Of a DNA stretch of 30,601 nucleotides, positions 15,794-22,653 are shown in pieces. The position numbers were made by a program, and so were the translations under genes. Each line of letters opens with the position of its first letter. Positions within the stretch are counted from its first letter, which is position 1. This DNA comes from JACOTV01 sp964445135 (GTDB taxonomy: Bacteria; Patescibacteriota; Microgenomatia; UBA1406; GWC2-37-13). Under the pieces are notes generated by a model. It was not told where the DNA came from. It worked only from the letters and a program-made list of their open reading frames with translations, and did no database searches. The stretch covers positions 1-30,601 of the forward strand of contig CAYUJW010000008.1 in assembly GCA_964445135.1 (NCBI GenBank). Direction: 5' to 3'.

Positions 15794-16693
15794 TTAGATC
15801 TTGATGTATTTGGAGGTCGCCAGATAGTTGCCCATGAATCCGATCATGGTTCCAAAAAACACAATGGTTGCGTAGGTAAGTCCGATATACTCCCATGACG
15901 GTGGCCAAACGTACAAATTATATGCTTCAAGTCCAAAAAACGGTAGATTTGTGATGCCGGTAAGATATGAATCGAGAAATGTTTTGCTGTAGAAAAAAAG
16001 CGCATAGTAAACCATAAAGGCGAAAGTTGCGCTTGCCCATCCAAAAAACACCCCTTCATGTAAAAATGGGCGGCGTATATACCACTTACTTGCTCCCAAA
16101 AAGCGCAAGAGCTGTATCTCATCTTTTTTAAGTGCGATCTTAAAGGCAGACGTGGTCATAAGTACAATAAATGATGTCGAGACAAGAAACGCAAGGATCA
16201 AAAGGGACATGCGGCGAAGATTGTTTGTTAAGCTCACGAGCTTGTCTACGATATCGCGTTGGAAGACAACCTCATCGACGATTGCTTGCTGCCTTGCATA
16301 CTGGTCGATTTCAGATAGGTATTCTGGCTTTGTGGTAAATATTTCAAGCGAGGCAGGGAGGATATCCGCGCTTACCATCTCCAACAGAAGGGGATTTTTT
16401 TTATTCAGCTCCTTGTAGATGGTGAGTGCTTGCTCTTTGGATACGTACTCAACGCGCGCGACCTTACCCGTTGCCTCAAGTTGTTGCTTCAGTTGCGATA
16501 TGTCGGCCTGTTTCGTTTCTGTTTGAAAGTATACGGTCACTTGTGGCTGTGTCGCGACATATCCTAATATTCCATTAAAAAACGCGGTCATATTGAAGAA
16601 AAAAAGCGCCAAAAATAGCGTGAAGAATAAAATCAAAAATGATGCCAGGGATTGGTATGGTGCGCGACGAATAGAAGTAAGCGTGTCTCTCAT
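15794..16693 (-). CDS. ftsX: Cell division protein FtsX (permease-like)
   Basis: Membrane partner of FtsE that transmits ATP hydrolysis to a periplasmic or extracellular murein hydrolase. The 299-residue protein has the FtsX topology: a basic cytoplasmic start, TM1 (about 18-40), a large extracytoplasmic domain with the typical VTVYFQTETKQADISQLKQQ start and VEYVSKEQAL, then TM2 (about 163-185), TM3 (about 213-235) and TM4 (about 270-292). The cytoplasmic loop ALKKDEIQLLRFLGASKWYI is the conserved FtsX/MacB coupling segment. Its ATG overlaps the ftsE stop by 4 bp. The hydrolase that its external loop would contact is encoded immediately downstream. Confidence 0.95.
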   Translation of the reverse strand: MRDTLTSIRRAPYQSLASFLILFFTLFLALFFFNMTAFFNGILGYVATQPQVTVYFQTETKQADISQLKQQLEATGKVARVEYVSKEQALTIYKELNKKNPLLLEMVSADILPASLEIFTTKPEYLSEIDQYARQQAIVDEVVFQRDIVDKLVSLTNNLRRMSLLILAFLVSTSFIVLMTTSAFKIALKKDEIQLLRFLGASKWYIRRPFLHEGVFFGWASATFAFMVYYALFFYSKTFLDSYLTGITNLPFFGLEAYNLYVWPPSWEYIGLTYATIVFFGTMIGFMGNYLATSKYIKI

Positions 16694-17367
16694 AGGTCAT
16701 ATCCCCCTTTTTTCAAATCCTTGTCAATGCGACCATTTTTAATGACAATCACCCGTCGTTGCATGCTATTGACGATATCTGCATTGTGCGTTGCCAAAAT
16801 GATGGTTTTTTGTTTTTCAAGTTTCTTAAAAATTTTCATAATCTCCCAAGTGGTTTGGGGATCAAGGTTTCCCGTTGGTTCATCCGCCAAGATGATATCG
16901 CGGTCACCAACAATAGCACGGGCAATTGCAACGCGCTGAAGTTCACCAGCTGAAAGTTGCTGAGGAAACATATGTATCTTATCTACTATACCAACAAGTT
17001 CAAGCGCCTTCTCTACCTCTTCTGCAATATGGTTTTTTGGAAACTGGCTTACTTGAAGGCTGAGCGCAACGTTGTCAAATACAGGTTTGTTTGGGAGAAC
17101 TTTAAAATCTTGAAATATGACCCCAATCGTTTTTCGGTATGTTTGGGTTTTGGAAAATGAGGGTGAGGAAATCTCAACATCATTCACCACCACGCTTCCC
17201 GCAGTTGGAAGCTGTTCACGAAGAAGCATGCGTAGAATTGTCGTTTTGCCAGCGCCTGAAGGGCCAACGAGGAAGATGAATTCGTGGTCGGCGACTTCAA
17301 AAGTGACGTCCTGCAAGGCTTTGGTGCCTGAGGCAAATGTCATGGATACGTTATTAAATGCAATCAT
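16690..17367 (-). CDS. ftsE: Cell division ATP-binding protein FtsE
   Basis: ABC ATPase of the FtsEX complex, cytoplasmic, recruited to the division ring. The 225 residues contain Walker A GPSGAGKTT (35-43), the Q-loop IGVIFQDFKVLP (Gln86), the signature LSAGELQRVAIARA (138-151), Walker B IILADEPTGNLD and the switch histidine in ILATHN (His194), all intact. The KVLPNKPVFDNVALSL segment is typical of FtsE. It is followed directly by ftsX (4-bp overlap). The upstream sequence lacks a Shine-Dalgarno and shows no convincing promoter, so it may be expressed with the gene at 17456-17935, which ends 88 bp upstream. Confidence 0.96.
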   Translation of the reverse strand: MIAFNNVSMTFASGTKALQDVTFEVADHEFIFLVGPSGAGKTTILRMLLREQLPTAGSVVVNDVEISSPSFSKTQTYRKTIGVIFQDFKVLPNKPVFDNVALSLQVSQFPKNHIAEEVEKALELVGIVDKIHMFPQQLSAGELQRVAIARAIVGDRDIILADEPTGNLDPQTTWEIMKIFKKLEKQKTIILATHNADIVNSMQRRVIVIKNGRIDKDLKKGGYDL

Positions 17368-17455
17368 AGATTATGTGAAATATCTCTTTCGTTAGACACA
17401 CCTTATCAAGTTTTTCCTCGGTTGTGCTGAGTGCGACTTGTGTGTGGAGCAGTCT

Positions 17456-17935
17456 TTATAGCTTCTCCACATATCCAACATCCATCAACCATCCAGCTTT
17501 TTGCCCGGCGAATGTTTCGCCCCATACACGCACGTTCTTACCTGTGTATTCTGAGAGATCAACAATGCTTGAAGTGAGATAAACATTTTGTGACTCTCCA
17601 CCTCGGCGCTCCAAGTGATAGCTACCCTCACCATCGATTCCGCCTTTGACGAGCTTACCTTCGGCTTTATCTGGGAAACGCTTCTCATCTTTGATACCGG
17701 CCGATTTTGCAGTTGTTGTGGCTTGAGGCGCCATGCTTGGACCACTTGAGGAGTTGTTGGCCATTTGTGCCAATCCAAATCCAACAGTCATTCCCACAAT
17801 TGCCACAATTCCCCACGTCATCAACGCACTTTTCATACTCGATTCAGCAGGTGCTTGGTCTGTGAGCGTAGAACTGGGGGATGTGGTTTGATCAACGGGT
17901 GTGCCGTCGAGGGATCGTACAACAGAGTCTTGCAT
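17456..17935 (-). CDS. Single-pass membrane protein with C-terminal beta domain, unknown function
   Basis: The product is 159 residues. A polar Ser/Thr/Pro-rich cytoplasmic N-terminus (about 1-34) leads to one transmembrane helix (about 38-58, TWGIVAIVGMTVGFGLAQM) and an extracytoplasmic region. The last 60 residues (YHLERRGGESQNVYLTSS, VDLSEYTGKNVRVWGET, WLMDVGYVEKL) look like a small OB-fold-like beta barrel; the phrase TGKNVRVWG is typical of such folds. No enzyme motif is seen. It sits upstream of ftsE-ftsX, so a link with the envelope or division is plausible but unproven. Its promoter (17945-17973) predicts a leaderless mRNA. Confidence 0.75.
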   Translation of the reverse strand: MQDSVVRSLDGTPVDQTTSPSSTLTDQAPAESSMKSALMTWGIVAIVGMTVGFGLAQMANNSSSGPSMAPQATTTAKSAGIKDEKRFPDKAEGKLVKGGIDGEGSYHLERRGGESQNVYLTSSIVDLSEYTGKNVRVWGETFAGQKAGWLMDVGYVEKL

Positions 17936-17944
17936 AATAAATAC

Positions 17945-17973
17945 AGGATAACAATTTGATGTCTACGAGTAAA
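17945..17973 (-). promoter_or_regulatory. Probable promoter of the 17456-17935 gene and possibly ftsEX
   Basis: On the minus strand TTTACT (17968-17973) and TATCCT (17945-17950) are separated by 17 bp; each matches consensus at four of six positions. Nine bases separate the -10 from the ATG at 17935, the same spacing as at other genes in the window. Confidence 0.45.
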
Positions 17974-18218
17974 GAGGGAAAAACAGCAGCTACGTGTAAA
18001 TAGTTAGGAGTTTGTAAGTGTAACCGCAATAGCCATTCACTCTGAGTTACCCCTTAATTCCCACATCATAATTCCCCGTTTGGCAGTACTTTTTCCAACT
18101 TGACCAATACGCCCATGGCAGGCGCGCCACGCAGGAAAAATACGCCAAACAAAAAAGTGGCTTGGAGATACCTAGGCTTCGGTACAAGATGTGAGTGGCA
18201 ATAGGGGTGTACCTATTG
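17974..18218. other. Noncoding stretch with inverted repeat at its end
   Basis: No open frame with coding character and no tRNA-like fold is seen in this region of about 245 bp. Notable elements are a perfect 8-bp inverted repeat GCAATAGG/CCTATTGC at 18198-18219 with a 6-nt loop, flanked by GAGTG/CACTC arms that lengthen the stem. It begins at the stop codon of the VOC gene and could serve as its 3' hairpin, although no T-run follows on the minus strand. Two direct copies of GGCGTATT (minus strand) lie within about 18105-18155. A small RNA is possible but not supported by any recognised family. Confidence 0.35.
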
Positions 18219-18704
18219 CTATTCACTCTCGACGAGGAGTTTTTTGAGGTCTAAGGGAGCGGTCTTCATCATTATTTGGCCATTTTCGTCTCGCTCCCAC
18301 TGAGCCCGGGGAAGGTCGCGATAGAGTTCGATACCATTTCCATCAGGATCATTTAGGTATATTGCCTCTGATACTCCATGGTCGGCGGCTCCGGTGAGTG
18401 GATAGCCGCCATCAACCAAACGCTTCAGTACCGTAGCCAGTGCCCGTCGATCAGGTAACAAAATGGCAAAATGATAGAGTCCGGTGTGTCCGGTTGGGGC
18501 GGGGAGGCCACCCGCACTTTCCCACGTATTTAATCCGATATGGTGATGATATCCACCAGCCGATAAAAAAGCTGCATGGTCACCGATGCGCGTTACGACA
18601 TCAAAACCCAAGAGCTTTGTATAAAAGTCGACTGCACGATTGATGTCTGCAACTTTTAAGTGCACATGGCCAATTGATGTTTCTGCAGGAAGTGTCGTGC
18701 TCAT
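18219..18704 (-). CDS. VOC-family (glyoxalase/dioxygenase fold) protein
   Basis: The product is 161 residues. It has the paired beta-alpha-beta-beta-beta modules of the vicinal oxygen chelate fold: IGHVHLKVADINRAVDFYTK with LLGFDVVTRIGDHAAFLSAGGYHHHIGLNTW, then GLYHFAILLPDRRALATVLK and IYLNDPDGNGIELYRD. Candidate metal ligands are the first histidine of HVHLKV, His in YHF and Glu in GIELY. The GGYHHHIGLNTW and DPDGNGIELY phrases resemble CatE/YfiE-type catechol 2,3-dioxygenase-like proteins, but the substrate is unknown. A TATACT lies 7 nt upstream of the ATG. The gene stands alone between noncoding DNA and prfB. A glyoxalase or dioxygenase is uncommon in minimal CPR genomes, so acquisition by transfer is possible. 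Confidence 0.88.
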   Translation of the reverse strand: MSTTLPAETSIGHVHLKVADINRAVDFYTKLLGFDVVTRIGDHAAFLSAGGYHHHIGLNTWESAGGLPAPTGHTGLYHFAILLPDRRALATVLKRLVDGGYPLTGAADHGVSEAIYLNDPDGNGIELYRDLPRAQWERDENGQIMMKTAPLDLKKLLVESE

Positions 18705-18711
18705 GGAGTCA

Positions 18712-18717
18712 AGTATA
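18712..18717 (-). promoter_or_regulatory. -10 element of the VOC-family gene
   Basis: TATACT on the minus strand ends 7 nt before the ATG at 18704; the -35 region is weak. This predicts a leaderless transcript. Confidence 0.5.
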
Positions 18718-18749
18718 GCGATAATGGTTCAGCAATGTATGGCGCGCAA

Positions 18750-19760
18750 TTACTGTGCGTTGTGCTTGAGATAGGCTTCAATAAAGCCGTCAAGATCCCC
18801 ATCAAGCACTGTTTCAGCTTGTGTACTCTCATAGTCTGTGCGAAGATCTTTGACAAGTTTATAAGGATGAAGAACATATGATCGAATCTGTCGTCCCCAT
18901 CCGGCAAATGTGTCTCCCTTCATGCCTTGAACGTTTGCAACGCGTTTTTCTTCTTCAATTTGCCACAATTTTGCCTTCAGAAGCTTCAGCGCTGATTCGC
19001 GATTGGCACCTTGAAAACGCTCGGTTTGTGAGGTGACGACTATGCCGCTGGGTTTGTGAGTGAGGCGCACTGCCGTTGAGACCTTGTTTACATTTTGTCC
19101 ACCTGCCCCACCTGAGCGGTAAAATTGCCATTCCAAGTCGTCGTCTTTTAGCTCAATATGAGCGTCTTCAATGACAGGGAGGACTTCAACGAGCGAAAAT
19201 GAAGTTTGTCGCAGTTTGTCGGCATTAAATGGTGATTGTCGAACGAGTCGGTGAGTACCTGCCTCGGCTTTTAGGTAGCCATATGCATACGGCGCACTTA
19301 CGTTTAACGTGACGCTTTTGACTCCGGCTTCTTCCCCGGCCACACGGTCCATTTCTTCCCACTTCCATCCCTTTAGCTCAAAAAATCGCGTGTACATGCG
19401 AAGGAGCATCTGGGACCAATCCATGGCCTCCGTACCACCTTGACCCGCATGGATTGAGAAGATGGCATCATTCTTGTCAAACTCACCAGACAGAAACATG
19501 AGGGTTTCATATCGCTTCATAAGCGGGAGTGCCTCAGCGTACTCGCCCTCCTCATAAAGCAGCTCAAGCATTTCCAAATCATCAACTTCCCCCTTCAGGT
19601 TGCTGATGCGCTTGCTCACATGACCTGCTTTTTCCGTATTCTTCCAAAAGTCCGCGTCATAGGTGAGCTTCTCAAGTTGATCAAGCTCTGCTTTTTTCTC
19701 TGTCACATGTGATTGCTCGAGAACATTTTCTATACGTCGTTTTATTTCTTCAGGTTCCAT
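18750..19760 (-). CDS. prfB: Peptide chain release factor 2
   Basis: Recognises UAA and UGA in the ribosomal A site and triggers peptide release. The product is 336 residues from the ATG at 19760 (MEPEEIKRRIENVLEQ); an open extension upstream shows no conservation. The stop-codon-reading tripeptide SPF is at 176-178 (RF1 would have P-x-T), and the catalytic GGQ is at 220-222 in YRSGGAGGQNVNKVSTAVRL. The N-terminal helical domain runs straight through the place where most bacterial prfB genes need a +1 frameshift at an in-frame UGA, and none is present here. RF2 together with observed TGA stops argues against UGA recoding. A TATAAT at 19804-19809 gives a leader of about 40 nt with GC-rich self-complementary stretches. 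Confidence 0.95.
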   Translation of the reverse strand: MEPEEIKRRIENVLEQSHVTEKKAELDQLEKLTYDADFWKNTEKAGHVSKRISNLKGEVDDLEMLELLYEEGEYAEALPLMKRYETLMFLSGEFDKNDAIFSIHAGQGGTEAMDWSQMLLRMYTRFFELKGWKWEEMDRVAGEEAGVKSVTLNVSAPYAYGYLKAEAGTHRLVRQSPFNADKLRQTSFSLVEVLPVIEDAHIELKDDDLEWQFYRSGGAGGQNVNKVSTAVRLTHKPSGIVVTSQTERFQGANRESALKLLKAKLWQIEEEKRVANVQGMKGDTFAGWGRQIRSYVLHPYKLVKDLRTDYESTQAETVLDGDLDGFIEAYLKHNAQ

Positions 19761-19803
19761 GATAAGTTTGCTTGTGCCCGGGCTCCCCGAGCGAATTGAG
19801 TAT

Positions 19804-19809
19804 ATTATA
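19804..19809 (-). promoter_or_regulatory. -10 element of prfB
   Basis: A perfect TATAAT on the minus strand lies 43 nt upstream of the prfB ATG; the -35 position is poor. Unlike many other genes here it would give a true 5' leader, which contains GCTC-GGG-GAGC and the palindrome GCCCGGGC. Confidence 0.45.
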
Positions 19810-19888
19810 CCGCAGTTAGTGGCCAATCTGACTTCAGGCCTCAGATTGGAGCAGTTGACGCGCGTGCTCTGACCATACTATTTTTGCG

Positions 19889-19894
19889 TATAAT
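19889..19894 (+). promoter_or_regulatory. -10 element of the beta-helix gene
   Basis: TATAAT on the plus strand ends 11 nt before the ATG at 19906. A TTGACG 28 bp upstream is too far to pair with it. Transcription probably starts within about 5 nt of the start codon. Confidence 0.45.
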
Positions 19895-19905
19895 GAATAT
19901 TAGAT

Positions 19906-20826
19906 ATGGATAGACTACTTATTGCATGTGCGATATTGCTGATGTTTGTGGCGGCCGAAACGGTGGTGTATCCTCATCGCAGCGCACTCCGATTGCAATA
20001 CAATGTTCCACTTGATCCACAGCCGCCAGACGGCGGAGGAGGTGGGAACAATGACAATCCGCCACCTGATCAACCACCAGGGCAGACAGGATATCCAACT
20101 GCCGTAAGTACCGGTCCACAGACACCTCCCTTAAAGGCATATGCGGGGACCGAGCTTGGTCCCACTGCATTTCGTATTGATACACCTGGAGTGTATGACG
20201 GATTCACGTTTGATCGTTGCGTGACGATATATGCTAATGATGTCACCATAAGCAACTCGGTGATCAATTGTCGCCAGCCAGATTATCCTGCCATTTGGTT
20301 TCGCGATGGGGCAGCAAACGGACGAGTCATACGAAACGAAATTAATGGAATTAAAGTGGGGAATCAATCTCCAGGCATCGGTATTACCTGTGCAAATGGT
20401 TGTGTGGCAACTCAAAATAGGATTGTTGGTCCTCAAGATGGCATTGTGCTGTCTGGTGGCTCAACAGCCGAAGACAACTATATTGGACAATCGCGTGGCG
20501 CAACTACTGCCTCTGGCCCATCCCAACACGATGCGATCGTGGTTACCGAAGGCAATGCGACGATATCACACAATACGATTGACAACATATGTGATTCTTT
20601 GCTGAATCAAGATGATGCACAGGGCTGTAATGCAGCAGTATTAACAGAAGCAACAGCCGGCGAAGTGCTTATCGATCGAAACTACATCAAACGGTGGTCA
20701 TGGACGGTGTTTAATATTAAAGCGGGAATTGCCACAATCAGTACTAATTACTTTGGAGACATTGGCCTGCAGTGCGTGATAGACGGGGGAACAGTTGGCG
20801 CCACATCGACTCAATGTCGACAATAA
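19906..20826 (+). CDS. Secreted right-handed beta-helix repeat protein
   Basis: The product is 306 residues. An N-terminal hydrophobic signal or anchor (about 3-19) is followed by a flexible Pro/Gly/Asn-rich stretch (about 36-75). From about residue 95 on, short repeated strands in the style of parallel beta-helix proteins appear: GVYDGFTFDRCVTIYANDVTISNSVIN, GRVIRNEINGI, CVATQNRIVGPQDGIVLSG, ATISHNTIDNI and VLIDRNYIKRW, ATISTNYFGDI. Such folds are found in pectate lyases and other polysaccharide-active or surface-binding proteins; no catalytic set is recognisable. Six cysteines in the helix may form disulfides. The GNAT gene follows in the same reading frame after a single TAA and one codon. 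Likely an extracellular protein with an unknown glycan target. Confidence 0.82.
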   Translation: MDRLLIACAILLMFVAAETVVYPHRSALRLQYNVPLDPQPPDGGGGGNNDNPPPDQPPGQTGYPTAVSTGPQTPPLKAYAGTELGPTAFRIDTPGVYDGFTFDRCVTIYANDVTISNSVINCRQPDYPAIWFRDGAANGRVIRNEINGIKVGNQSPGIGITCANGCVATQNRIVGPQDGIVLSGGSTAEDNYIGQSRGATTASGPSQHDAIVVTEGNATISHNTIDNICDSLLNQDDAQGCNAAVLTEATAGEVLIDRNYIKRWSWTVFNIKAGIATISTNYFGDIGLQCVIDGGTVGATSTQCRQ

Positions 20827-20829
20827 TAT

Positions 20830-21426
20830 TTGACATTATCTCAATTGAACATCTTTCAACGTCCCACTCCAACTCGCCTTGTATATCAGGGTCAGCACCG
20901 TGGTCATGAGGTGGTTATTCGTCACCTTGAAAAGGGAGATGTGAGTGCGCTCCATCGCTATATTAATGAACTATCGCAAGAACGTACTTTTATTACGTTT
21001 CAAGGTGAACATATAACTCTGAAAGATGAGCGCGCCCATGTCGCCGACATGATAAAAGGCATAAAGAAACACCAGCTGGTCAAACTTCTCATGTTTGTTG
21101 ATGGAATTTGCTGCGGATCGTCTGAGATTATTATGGATGGGCGCGTGAGTGCGCATCGCGGATCATTGGGTCTTTCGATCGCAAGGCACGTTCGCGCCGT
21201 GGGATTGGGGCAATTATTTTTACAATCCTTAATCGATGAAGCGATAATTTGGATTCCGAACCTGCGTTTAATCCAGCTGAGCTGCTTTGCCACCAATGAA
21301 GTGGCGCTCAAACTTTATAAAAAATTGGGGTTTATCGAATCAGGACGCATCGTTGGTGCGATATTATATAAGGGAGAATATATTGATGAAATCATCATGA
21401 CCTTGGCCACATTGCGCGCCAAGTAA
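20830..21426 (+). CDS. GNAT-family N-acetyltransferase
   Basis: Transfers an acetyl group from acetyl-CoA to an amine of an unknown substrate. The 198 residues have the GNAT core: an N-terminal strand (VVIRHLEKGDVSALHRYINEL), the acetyl-CoA pyrophosphate loop RAVGLG in motif A, and the C-terminal motif B region ATNEVALKLYKKLGFIESG with ILYKGEYIDEIIMTL, resembling RimJ/RimL- or spermidine-type acetyltransferases. No ATG or GTG starts the frame; the best start is TTG at 20830, two codons after the stop of the beta-helix gene and in the same frame. A second TTG at 20845 is possible. Translation probably depends on readthrough or reinitiation from the upstream gene, so the pair is a coupled operon. 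Confidence 0.85.
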   Translation: MTLSQLNIFQRPTPTRLVYQGQHRGHEVVIRHLEKGDVSALHRYINELSQERTFITFQGEHITLKDERAHVADMIKGIKKHQLVKLLMFVDGICCGSSEIIMDGRVSAHRGSLGLSIARHVRAVGLGQLFLQSLIDEAIIWIPNLRLIQLSCFATNEVALKLYKKLGFIESGRIVGAILYKGEYIDEIIMTLATLRAK

Positions 21427-21439
21427 GCGAGTAGGGTGT

Positions 21440-21448
21440 TGTTATAAT
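21440..21448 (+). promoter_or_regulatory. Extended -10 promoter of the EamA transporter gene
   Basis: TGTTATAAT on the plus strand combines the TGn extension with a perfect TATAAT. Eight bases separate it from the ATG at 21457. No Shine-Dalgarno is present, so the transcript should be leaderless. Confidence 0.65.
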
Positions 21449-21456
21449 TACCCATC

Positions 21457-22359
21457 ATGAAACGAATTGTACTATCGCAGATTGGATATATAAGCCTGGT
21501 GTTTACTGCCTTGATTTATGGAGTATTTCCGATATTTACTCGAATGGTCGGCGACAATCTACCTCTTTATTATCAAGCCTGGTCGCGCGCGTTAGTCACT
21601 GGTTTGTTGATGGGTGCCATCTCCTATGCTACGAATCCTCGCATCCCCCATATTTCAGTACATGATGGCTGTTGGTTAGTGCTTCGCGCAGTCTTTGGTG
21701 TAGTGGGTTTTGTGGGAGTCTTTCTTGCCCTAACCAATATGACAGTTGGTGAGTCGTACATGATTTATTTTGCACTCTATCTAGTCTTTGGTGTGTCGGC
21801 CGGGCGCGTGTTGTTTGGTGAAACTCTCGACCGCACTCGGGTGATCTCGCTTATCTTGGCAGCAGCTGGGCTGTGGGTGGTGTATGGAGTGCAAATTACC
21901 TCATTTGACCCTTATCTTATGTGGGCAGGTGCTGCAGGTATTGGATACAGTGGGTGGAGTATATTGCCCAAAAAGCTGGTTGGTAAATATAGCGAGCTTG
22001 AATTGAACTACATTGACATGTTCTTGTTTACCGGAGTGGTATTTGTCCTTTCGGTTATGTCGGGGGAAGCGTGGGTCAGGCCTGCGGCAAATACCGTTTG
22101 GTTTGCGAGTGCGGCACTTGGCATTATCTGGATCGTCACCGGATATCTCATCATCTATGGGTTTGCGCGCGTTGACGCGGCCTTGGGAAGTGTTGCTATG
22201 TTGACTGAAATACCATTTGCGCTCATTGGTGCATATTTGGCCTTTGGCGAAAGTCTAGCCATTAATCAGATAGTAGGAGGCGTCACGATTGTCTGTGCCA
22301 TGGCCTATCCTGAGCTTGTGCAATTTATTCAAAAGAAAAAACTCAAGATAGGCTCATGA
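21457..22359 (+). CDS. EamA/DMT-family membrane transporter
   Basis: The product is 300 residues with about ten transmembrane helices in two related halves of five, the drug/metabolite transporter architecture. The first half begins SLVFTALIYGVFPIFTRMV, with the family's proline and glycine placement, followed by LPLYYQAWSRALVTGLLMGA. The second half includes LMWAGAAGIGYSGWSILPKKL and ends with the EamA signature ALGSVAMLTEIPFALIGAYL followed by FGESLAINQIVGG. DMT proteins move amino acids, nucleotide sugars or metabolites; the substrate cannot be assigned. It converges on the DUF378 gene with 11 bp between stops, where a short AAAAA-GCGA-TTTTT hairpin (22359-22372) might help end transcription on both strands. 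Confidence 0.9.
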   Translation: MKRIVLSQIGYISLVFTALIYGVFPIFTRMVGDNLPLYYQAWSRALVTGLLMGAISYATNPRIPHISVHDGCWLVLRAVFGVVGFVGVFLALTNMTVGESYMIYFALYLVFGVSAGRVLFGETLDRTRVISLILAAAGLWVVYGVQITSFDPYLMWAGAAGIGYSGWSILPKKLVGKYSELELNYIDMFLFTGVVFVLSVMSGEAWVRPAANTVWFASAALGIIWIVTGYLIIYGFARVDAALGSVAMLTEIPFALIGAYLAFGESLAINQIVGGVTIVCAMAYPELVQFIQKKKLKIGS

Positions 22360-22370
22360 AAAAGCGATTT

Positions 22371-22583
22371 TTACGCGCCAGGCTGGCACTCTTTGCAGAG
22401 CTTCATGTGAATTAAAAGCTCATTTACTGTGCTCAGTCCAACTGCTACGTACACTACTTGTTCGGCAACAGGCCATGTTCCAAGAAGTGTGGTGACGAGA
22501 TTAAAGTTGAACAATCCAACCAATCCCCAATTGAGGCCTCCGACTGCAAGCAGTAAAAAAGTGAGTTTGTGTAGTCCTTTCAT
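22371..22583 (-). CDS. DUF378 family small membrane protein (YuzA-like)
   Basis: The product is 70 residues with two transmembrane helices. The DUF378 signature LLAVGGLNWGLVGLFNFNLV (about 11-30) is clear, followed by a second helix and the short tail HMKLCKECQ. The tail has a CxxC pair, which is a possible metal or redox site not present in every member. Function of the family is unknown. It carries the only canonical Shine-Dalgarno I see in the window, AAGGAGGTGA (22590-22599), six bases before the ATG, unlike nearly all neighbours. Confidence 0.9.
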   Translation of the reverse strand: MKGLHKLTFLLLAVGGLNWGLVGLFNFNLVTTLLGTWPVAEQVVYVAVGLSTVNELLIHMKLCKECQPGA

Positions 22584-22589
22584 GATGTG

Positions 22590-22599
22590 TCACCTCCTT
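22590..22599 (-). promoter_or_regulatory. Canonical Shine-Dalgarno of the DUF378 gene
   Basis: AAGGAGGTGA on the minus strand is a ten-base match to the consensus anti-Shine-Dalgarno of 16S rRNA, with 6 nt to the ATG. It stands out because other genes in the window lack such a site. Confidence 0.85.
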
Positions 22600-22653
22600 A
22601 GTATTTGGCGATCAACATGTATCATGGACACTGGTTTTTCAACCAATATGCAT

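Noticed and set aside
18750..19826. Programmed +1 frameshift in prfB
   Set aside because: The reading frame is uninterrupted from the N-terminal helix through GGQ, and no in-frame UGA is present at the usual site.
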